59,960 bases of DNA, taken from assembly GCA_009923505.1 (NCBI GenBank), contig RFTK01000004.1, forward strand, positions 1-59,960, given 5' to 3'. Below are positions 54,023-59,960 of this stretch, piece after piece. Each line of letters opens with the position of its first letter. The first letter of the stretch is position 1. A program made the translations under genes and the position numbers. This stretch comes from Betaproteobacteria bacterium (lineage in GTDB: Bacteria > Pseudomonadota > Gammaproteobacteria > Burkholderiales > Burkholderiaceae_C). A model generated the notes under the pieces. The model searched no databases. It had not been told where the DNA came from and saw only the letters and a program-made list of their open reading frames with translations.

Positions 54023-56959
54023 TCAACCCAGGCGAGCCAACTGCTCCAGCACCTTGGTCAGCGTGGCGCTGAAGTCGGCCAAGCGCTTGCGCTCCTGCTC
54101 CAGCACGGCGGCAGGGGCTTTGGCGACAAAGGCCTCGTTAGACAGCTTGCCCTGCGCCTTGGTCATTTCGCCTTGCAGACGCGCGACCTCCTTGGCGAGT
54201 CGGGCTTTCTCGGCGGCGACGTCCACCTGCATGAACAAACAGACCCGCACTTCGCCGACCACGGCCACCGGGGCTGACTCGGCGGCAGCGCTCCAGTGGG
54301 CTTCGTCGTCGAACACCCGAACCTCACTCAGCTTGGCCAAGGCTTGGAGCACCAGGGCTTGCGAGCGCATGAATTCAGCGTGGGCTGCGGTGGTGGCCAC
54401 CGCATATAGCGGCAGTCGCTGGGCCGGCGAGATACCCATTTCGCCCCGCAGGTTGCGGCAGGCATCGACCAGGGCCTTGAGTTGTGCCACATGCGCTTCG
54501 GCCTGGGGGTCGATGCGCTCGGGCTGGCTCACGGGGTACGGGGCGACCGCCACCGAACTCGGGCCGTTGGACTCGCTGCGGCGCCCTGCCACCAGCGACA
54601 CGTGCTGCCACAGGGCTTCGGTGATGAACGGGATGATCGGGTGCGCCAGACACAGAAGGGTTTCGAGGGTGCGGATCAGCGTGCGGCGTGTGGCGCGCTG
54701 GGCCGCTTCGTCGCCGGTCTGGATCTGCACCTTGGCGATTTCCAGGTACCAGTCACAGAACTCGTTCCAGACGAATTCGTACAGCGTCTGGGCCACCTGG
54801 TCGAGCCGGTAATCCGCGAAGCCCTGGGCGATGTCGGCCTCGACGCGTTGCAATTGCGAGGTGATCCAGCGGTCCGCCTGGCTGAAGCGCATGTAGCCGT
54901 GCGCCTTGCCGCCCACGGCGCACTCGGCCTTGGTGTGCTCCATCAAGCCGCAATCGTGGCCCTCGCAGTTCATCAGCACAAAGCGTGTCGCGTTCCACAG
55001 CTTGTTGCAGAAGTTGCGATAACCCTCGCAGCGCTTGCTGTCAAAGTTGATGCTGCGACCCAGACTGGCCAGGGCCGCGAAGGTGAAGCGCAACGCGTCT
55101 GCCCCGTAGGCAGGAATACCCTCGGGGAATTCTTTCTCGGTGGCTTTGCGCACCTGGGGCGCTGTCTCGGGCTTGCGCAGGCCCGTGGTGCGTTTCTCGA
55201 GCAGCGGGCCCAGCGAAATGCCGTCGATCAGATCGACCGGGTCGAGCACATTGCCCTCCGATTTGGACATCTTCTTGCCTTGCGCATCGCGAACCAGACC
55301 GTGGATGTAGACATCGCGAAACGGCACCTGACCGGTGAAGTGCGTGGTCATCATGATCATGCGGGCGACCCAGAAGAAGATGATGTCGTAGCCGGTGACC
55401 AGCACGCTGCTGGGCAGGTACAGGGCGAGGTCAGAGGTTTTCGCTGGCCAGCCCAGGGTGGAAAAGGGCACCAGGGCAGAGGAGTACCAGGTGTCCAGCA
55501 CGTCCTCGTCGCGGCGCAAGGTTTTGCCGGGGGCCTGGGCTTGGGCGTCGGACTCGCTGCGAGCCACGTAGACGCGGCCGTCTTCGTCGTACCAGGCGGG
55601 GATCTGGTGGCCCCACCACAGCTGGCGGCTGATGCACCAGTCCTGGATGTTGTTCATCCACTGGTTGTAGGTGTTGACCCAGTTCTCGGGCACAAAGCGT
55701 ACCTGCCCGCTGGTGACGGCATCGATGGCTTTTTGCGCAATGCTCTTGCCCGTGGGGTCTTGTTCGCTGACCTTGTTCATGGCCACGAACCATTGGTCGG
55801 TGAGCATGGGTTCAACCACCTGACCTGTGCGCGCGCAACGCGGCACCATCAGCTTGTGCTTCTTGATCTCCACCAGCAGGCCGGCATGGTCGAGGTCTGT
55901 CACCACGGCCTTGCGGGCGGCAAACCGGTCCAGGCCGCGGTAGGGTTCGGGCGCGTTGTCGTTGATGGTGGCATTGAGGTGCAGCACGCCGATGATGGGC
56001 AGCTGGTGACGCTGGCCCACGGCGTAGTCGTTCACATCATGCGCAGGCGTGACCTTGACCACGCCCGTGCCGAATTCACGGTCCACATAGTCGTCGGCGA
56101 TGATCGGAAGGGTGCGGCCGCACAGCGGCAACTGCACCTGCTGGCCGATCAGGTGGGCGTAGCGCTCGTCCTCGGGGTGCACCATCACGGCCACGTCACC
56201 CAGCAGGGTTTCGGGGCGGGTGGTCGCTACCACCAGACCGCGCGCGGTTTCGCTGCCCACGCGCTGCGGGCCGTTGGCAAAGGGATAGCAGATGTGCCAC
56301 AACGAGCCGTCTTCCTCTTCACTCTCAACTTCCAGGTCCGACACCGCGCTCATCAGCACCGGGTCCCAGTTGACCAGCCGTTTGCCACGGTAGATCAGGC
56401 CTTGTTCATAAAGGCGCACAAAGGTGTCGGTCACGACCGTGGAGAGCTTGTCGTCCATGGTGAAGTACTCGCGGCTCCAGTCGACCGTGTCGCCCATGCG
56501 GCGCATCTGGCGGGTGATGGTGTGACCGGAGTGCTCCTTCCACTCCCACACCTTGGCGACGAAGTTTTTGCGGGCCTCAGCCGGCGTGGGGCCCATGTCG
56601 TGGCGCTGGATGCCTTGTTCCTGCAGTTGTCGCTCCACCACGATCTGGGTGGCAATGCCGGCGTGGTCGGTGCCCGGAATCCACGCCGTGTTGTGGCCCC
56701 GCATGCGGTGGTAGCGGGTCAGGCTGTCCATGATGGTCTGGTTGAACGCATGGCCCATGTGCAGGGTGCCGGTCACGTTGGGCGGTGGCAGTTGAATGGC
56801 GAACGAGGCTTCGTCGGCCTTGGGCTGCCCGGTTCCGCGGTGGCCCGCCAGGCCCAGGCCACGGCGTTCCCACTCGGGGCCCCAGTGGGCTTCGAGTGTG
56901 GCGGGTTCAAACGATTTGGACAGGCTCTGCAGGCCGGGTTGCGCGGGGCTTTGGCTCAT
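54023..56959 (-). CDS. valS: Valyl-tRNA synthetase
   Basis: This class I synthetase charges tRNA-Val and edits Thr. It is 978 aa from the ATG at 56959 ([11 protein letters not shown]). The HIGH motif is [11 protein letters not shown] near 65 and KMSKS lies in [20 protein letters not shown]. The CP1 editing domain holds [28 protein letters not shown]-terminal coiled coil ([24 protein letters not shown]) binds tRNA. An 884-residue antisense ORF over it is a shadow. Confidence 0.98.
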   Translation of the reverse strand: MSQSPAQPGLQSLSKSFEPATLEAHWGPEWERRGLGLAGHRGTGQPKADEASFAIQLPPPNVTGTLHMGHAFNQTIMDSLTRYHRMRGHNTAWIPGTDHAGIATQIVVERQLQEQGIQRHDMGPTPAEARKNFVAKVWEWKEHSGHTITRQMRRMGDTVDWSREYFTMDDKLSTVVTDTFVRLYEQGLIYRGKRLVNWDPVLMSAVSDLEVESEEEDGSLWHICYPFANGPQRVGSETARGLVVATTRPETLLGDVAVMVHPEDERYAHLIGQQVQLPLCGRTLPIIADDYVDREFGTGVVKVTPAHDVNDYAVGQRHQLPIIGVLHLNATINDNAPEPYRGLDRFAARKAVVTDLDHAGLLVEIKKHKLMVPRCARTGQVVEPMLTDQWFVAMNKVSEQDPTGKSIAQKAIDAVTSGQVRFVPENWVNTYNQWMNNIQDWCISRQLWWGHQIPAWYDEDGRVYVARSESDAQAQAPGKTLRRDEDVLDTWYSSALVPFSTLGWPAKTSDLALYLPSSVLVTGYDIIFFWVARMIMMTTHFTGQVPFRDVYIHGLVRDAQGKKMSKSEGNVLDPVDLIDGISLGPLLEKRTTGLRKPETAPQVRKATEKEFPEGIPAYGADALRFTFAALASLGRSINFDSKRCEGYRNFCNKLWNATRFVLMNCEGHDCGLMEHTKAECAVGGKAHGYMRFSQADRWITSQLQRVEADIAQGFADYRLDQVAQTLYEFVWNEFCDWYLEIAKVQIQTGDEAAQRATRRTLIRTLETLLCLAHPIIPFITEALWQHVSLVAGRRSESNGPSSVAVAPYPVSQPERIDPQAEAHVAQLKALVDACRNLRGEMGISPAQRLPLYAVATTAAHAEFMRSQALVLQALAKLSEVRVFDDEAHWSAAAESAPVAVVGEVRVCLFMQVDVAAEKARLAKEVARLQGEMTKAQGKLSNEAFVAKAPAAVLEQERKRLADFSATLTKVLEQLARLG

Positions 56960-57042
56960 GGGGACGGGTTCCAACGGGAGAAGACCCCGAGCGCGTCACG
57001 CGAGGGGCTGCAGGGCGACGCAGCGCGCCTACAAAAGCTGCA

Positions 57043-57069
57043 ATTTTATCCGGGTGAGCTTCAAGCCAA
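57043..57069 (-). promoter_or_regulatory. Candidate promoter for valS
   Basis: On the minus strand TTGGCT and TAAAAT are spaced 15 bp apart, overlapping the end of the upstream FAD gene. The leader would be about 77 nt before the valS ATG. Confidence 0.4.
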
Positions 57070-58800
57070 TGCCAAGGCTCGCGAGAGTCGGTGCACCAGC
57101 GTCGACGCCCAATCTGCCCCGGTTGCCGCCAGGTAACTGTCAGGGCGCACCAGTGCCCAGGCCTGGCCAGTGGCCTGGCAAGCCACCCGCAGACGGCCCT
57201 CGGGGTCCCGCAGGTGTTCCAGGCATTGGGCGCGCTCACCAGGGGACAACACCTGCACCGCCTTCAAGGGGGTCTGAGCCGTCAACTGGCGAATCCGACC
57301 CAGGGCCGTGGCAGATTGAGGCCCAAACACCAGCAGCACCAGGTCTTCGCCAGCCCAGGTCAGGAGATCGTTGAGACAACCCCTTGAACCATCGGCCCAC
57401 TGGAAGACCACGTTTTGAACCGACGTGCCTGCGCCTGGCGCACAGGCGGGGCTTCGGGTGTAGGTGTTGGCCACCGCCATGCGACCGGTGTTGATCATCA
57501 GTCGGCCAAAGGCATGACGTTTGGCCAGGCTGATAGCGGCTCGGCGAAACAAGCGCTCCTGGGGGGTGGCAGGACGCAAAAATCGGGCGGTGCGGTTGGT
57601 GACCAAGACATTGTCCTGCGCGGCCTGCAGACGCTCATGCTCATAGCTGCCCAGCAACTGATCAGGGGCGCGGCCGCGGAGCACGGCCGCCAGTTTCCAG
57701 GCCAAGTTGTCGGCATCCGAGATACCGGTGTTGCCGCCTCGCGCACCGAAGGGGCTCACCACTTTGGCGGTGTCACCCATGAAAAACACACTGCCCCTGC
57801 GCAACTGGTGCAGGCACTGGCTGCGGTAGGCATAGGGGCCGACCCACACAATGTCGCAGTCCACCTCGTCGCCGAACTGGCGACGCAGGCGCTCTCGCAC
57901 CTGATCTTCGCGGCTGACGAACTCGGGATCGGCATTGGGGGCCATCTGGTAATCAATGCGCCACACCTCGTCGCCCATCAAGTGCTGCCAAACCGCGCGG
58001 TCTTCATTGAAGGGGGCCTCGATCCAGGTGTGACGTTCGGTGGGCGGGGTGTTGCGAAATCTCACATCGGCGATGCACCAGCGGTCATCGCCGCGCTTGC
58101 TGTCCATGGTGACACCACACCAGGTGTGGAACGGGGTGTGGGTGCCGGTAGCGTCGATCACGTAAGTGGCGTCCAGCGCGTACTCGCCCTGGGGCGTGCT
58201 GACCTGCAAGCGCGCCACCCCATCGCGTTGCTCGAAACCGGTCACCCGGGATTGCCAGCGCATCTCCAGCGGGGCCTTATGGGCGCTGTGTTGGGCATTG
58301 AGTTCGGCAATCCGCTCAACCAAGTAGCCTTCGATGTAGAACTGCTGGATGTTGATGAAGGCGGGTTGCTGGCTGAGATTGAAGTTGCCTTGGGCTTTGA
58401 GGTCGAAAGAAAACACCTCGTCATGGCCAGCAAACGTGCGACCCACGCTCCACTCGATGCCCTTGGCTGCAATCCGCTCATAGATACCCAGGCGTTGGAA
58501 TATTTCGAGCGATTTTTGCGTGTAACAGATGCCGCGTGAGGAGGCGCCCTTCACCCCCACGGTGTTGTCCTCGTCCAGCAACACCGCGCGAACGCCGCGC
58601 GCAGCCAGCCCGCATGCCAGGGTGAGCCCCGTGATGCCGCCCCCCACGATCACAATCTCGTGGCGACCGATGGTGCCATGGGCGAGTTCGGGCGGGATGA
58701 CAAATGGGTACTCAGGCAGCGTGTAGCCTGACCCCTCGGTGAACTCGTAGCCATTGGTGTAGGCCACCTCGGCGAAGGTGCTGCGGGGTTGAGTTGACAT
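57061..58800 (-). CDS. FAD-dependent aromatic monooxygenase-like protein
   Basis: This is a class A flavoprotein hydroxylase of 579 aa. The FAD Rossmann motif is VIVGGGITGLTLACGLAARG near 50. The DG-type segment is ATYVIDATGTHTPF. The second FAD site is FFMGDTAKVVSPFGARGGNTGISDADNLAWK, with Lys where relatives usually have His. A C-terminal thioredoxin-like domain follows. It is related to MhpA/PheA-type phenol hydroxylases, but its substrate cannot be read from sequence. No ring-cleavage genes are nearby. Confidence 0.88.
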   Translation of the reverse strand: MSTQPRSTFAEVAYTNGYEFTEGSGYTLPEYPFVIPPELAHGTIGRHEIVIVGGGITGLTLACGLAARGVRAVLLDEDNTVGVKGASSRGICYTQKSLEIFQRLGIYERIAAKGIEWSVGRTFAGHDEVFSFDLKAQGNFNLSQQPAFINIQQFYIEGYLVERIAELNAQHSAHKAPLEMRWQSRVTGFEQRDGVARLQVSTPQGEYALDATYVIDATGTHTPFHTWCGVTMDSKRGDDRWCIADVRFRNTPPTERHTWIEAPFNEDRAVWQHLMGDEVWRIDYQMAPNADPEFVSREDQVRERLRRQFGDEVDCDIVWVGPYAYRSQCLHQLRRGSVFFMGDTAKVVSPFGARGGNTGISDADNLAWKLAAVLRGRAPDQLLGSYEHERLQAAQDNVLVTNRTARFLRPATPQERLFRRAAISLAKRHAFGRLMINTGRMAVANTYTRSPACAPGAGTSVQNVVFQWADGSRGCLNDLLTWAGEDLVLLVFGPQSATALGRIRQLTAQTPLKAVQVLSPGERAQCLEHLRDPEGRLRVACQATGQAWALVRPDSYLAATGADWASTLVHRLSRALALA

Positions 58801-59086
58801 GGTGGTGGTCCTGCGGCAAGGGCACTGTTCAGTGTGATGGAAATTCTATGCCGGATGTCTGACGCCCCTCGATCCCAACCGTTGGCTGACCTCGATGATG
58901 CCTGGTCGTTGCGACGGTCCTGACGTTGCCGGTGCAGTCAGTGGCGAATCGAGACCTTGACCATGACAACACCGACAAAACCCCGGCCATGCACGTTGGG
59001 CGTGTTGAAGTTGCGCTCGGCCGTGACACAATTCGTGCGTGGTGTCCCAACGGGGGCGCGCACGGCTTGCTCCGGATGAGGTTCGT
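58801..59086. other. 286-bp divergent intergenic region
   Basis: This is the longest gene-free stretch. On the minus strand, TAGAAT at 58843-58848 is a weak -10 for the FAD gene. On the plus strand, an extended -10 at 59024-59032 serves yaaA. Short ORFs on both strands here have no Shine-Dalgarno or recognisable product. Confidence 0.5.
59024..59032 (+). promoter_or_regulatory. Extended -10 for yaaA
   Basis: TGA followed by CACAAT precedes the yaaA ATG by 54 nt. A GAGG Shine-Dalgarno ends 5 nt before the ATG, so this gene would have an ordinary leader. Confidence 0.45.
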
Positions 59087-59849
59087 ATGTTGTTTCTACT
59101 GTCTCCTGCCAAATCGCTCGACTACGACACCCCGCTGGGTGAGGTGCCTCACACCGAACCGCAATTCATCCGGCAATCCACTGAATTGATCGCCTTGTTG
59201 AAGAAAAAATCCTCGAGCGATATTGCCGAGTTGATGGACTTGAGCGCAGCCCTCGCCGACCTGAATGTGGCCCGCTACAACACCTGGTCACCCAAGTTCA
59301 CGGCCAAGAATTCTCGACAGGCGATGCTGGCGTTCAACGGCGATGTGTACGAGGGGTTGGACGCTCGCACGCTCAAGCCCAAGGACCTGGAATGGGCCCA
59401 GTCGCATATCGCCATTTTGAGCGGCTTGTATGGGGTGCTGCGCCCACTGGACTGGATGGCTGGAAATGGGCACCGCGCTGGCCAATGCCCACGGCAACAA
59501 CCTCTACAAATTCTGGGGCCGCACGCTGGCCGATCACTTGCAGGCCCAGGTGGCGGCTCACCCCCAGCCCATCGTCGTCAACCTGGCCTCGCAGGAGTAT
59601 TTCAAGGCGGTGGATCGCAAGGCCTTGCAGGCCCGCGTGATCGACTGTGTGTTTGAAGAGCGCAAGGGTCCGGGCTACAAGATCATCAGCTTCATGGCCA
59701 AGCGCGCCCGTGGTCTCATGGCCCGCTACGCCATCACCCAGCGTGTCAAAACACCGGCTGCGCTCGAGAAATTCAACCTCGAAGGCTATGCCTTTGCGCC
59801 TGCAGTGTCCGAGCCGGACCGGTTGGTGTTTCGGCGCGAGGCGGCCTGA
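59087..59849 (+). pseudogene. yaaA: YaaA (DUF328) peroxide stress protein, frameshifted
   Basis: YaaA lowers free iron and protects DNA under peroxide stress. The start MLFLLSPAKSLDYDTPLGE and the middle AILSGLYGVLRPLDWM are in one frame. The remainder, LEMGTALANAHGNNLYKFWG to DRLVFRREAA, is in another. E. coli YaaA reads RPLDLMQPYRLEMG, so the codons for QPYR are missing and the frame changes at about 59459. This fits a net loss of 11 nt. As given, translation ends at 59656 after 189 residues. It could be a true pseudogene or a sequence error. Confidence 0.9.
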
Positions 59850-59856
59850 CGCCATC

Positions 59857-59960
59857 ATGCGCATGCAAGCCCATGGCATCGAGCTGGAAGTGGAAGATTC
59901 CGGCCAGCGGGAGCGCCCCGCGGTGTTGCTCATCATGGGCCTGGGCATGCAACTCATCGC
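59857..59960 (+). CDS. Alpha/beta hydrolase (3' truncated by window edge)
   Basis: Only the first 34 codons are in the window. The ATG at 59857 (an ATG two codons on is an alternative) opens MRMQAHGIELEVEDSGQRER, followed by VLLIMGLGMQLIA. That strand-turn and oxyanion-hole stretch is typical of alpha/beta hydrolases near residue 25-35. It starts 7 bp after yaaA, suggesting co-transcription. Catalytic residues lie beyond the window. Confidence 0.65.
   Translation, partial: MRMQAHGIELEVEDSGQRERPAVLLIMGLGMQLI

Noticed and set aside
54482-57136. An 884-codon open frame antisense to valS
   Set aside because: It is fully covered by the well-supported valS gene, has no recognisable domain, and its composition (His, Gly, Val, Arg rich) is that of a GC-rich codon shadow.
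58829-59050. A 73-codon ORF in the gap before yaaA
   Set aside because: No ribosome-binding site, no recognisable sequence, and it overlaps the predicted yaaA promoter.

Overview
The window reads as chromosomal core DNA of a betaproteobacterium of the order Burkholderiales, most likely family Comamonadaceae. The signs are GC-rich, densely packed genes, several tripartite-tricarboxylate (Bug/TctC) binding proteins, an rpfE-like gene beside recJ, System I cytochrome c maturation genes, and orthologues throughout that look typical of the Hydrogenophaga/Limnohabitans/Rhodoferax group. The family assignment is inferred from gene content; no alignment was run. I saw no insertion sequence, prophage, CRISPR array or rRNA. 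One tRNA gene, tRNA-Leu(CAA), is present. No gene-free stretch exceeds 300 bp.

Layout, left to right. 1-6.5 kb: cytochrome c maturation operon ccmB(partial)-C-D-E-F-G-H-I (+). 6.5-14.2 kb: a tight minus-strand operon, transcribed rpfE-like, recJ, PHP-domain phosphatase, DMT permease, YciO/Sua5-like, M50 protease, trpS, LuxR-type response regulator. 14.2-17.9 kb: lolC-lolD-tatD and a spermidine-synthase-like gene (+). 18-20 kb: tctB-tctA without an adjacent tctC, closed by a clear terminator. 20.2-24 kb: DMT permease, SDR oxidoreductase, an opposing DMT permease, and a zinc-independent quinone reductase. 24-28.5 kb: ribF-ileS-lspA (-). 28.6-34.8 kb: HNH nuclease, purN, two acyl-CoA dehydrogenases of the pimeloyl-CoA type, an RsmB-family methyltransferase and a fatty acid desaturase (+). 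34.9-36.5 kb: rpmB-rpmG and trxB (-). 36.7-41 kb: ftsK-lolA-rarA (+). 41.1-44.7 kb: livHMGF branched-chain amino acid ABC transporter (+) with no binding-protein gene. 44.7-51 kb: three Bug binding proteins, a 2Fe-2S flavin reductase, a nucleotide-sugar-epimerase-like gene and an old yellow enzyme. 51.2-53 kb: tRNA-Leu, cysM, Nudix hydrolase, TusA-like. 53-58.8 kb: galU, valS and an FAD monooxygenase (-). 59.1-60 kb: a frameshifted yaaA and the start of an alpha/beta hydrolase.

Functionally the window mixes envelope biogenesis (ccm, lol, lspA, ftsK), translation (trpS, ileS, valS, L28, L33, tRNA-Leu, rRNA methylation), DNA repair (recJ, rarA), redox and sulfur metabolism (trxB, cysM, tusA-like) and uptake of organic and amino acids (tct, Bug, liv).

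I did not find a convincing undescribed multi-gene system. The points most worth checking are the apparent 11-nt deletion in yaaA, a recurring -10-like hexamer (extended-type SACAAT or a relative) placed 6-14 nt before start codons that often lack a Shine-Dalgarno sequence (candidate leaderless mRNAs), a desaturase C-terminal tail resembling an ISL3-transposase tail, an acyl-CoA dehydrogenase pair with a relocated or missing catalytic base, and an orphan response regulator downstream of trpS.
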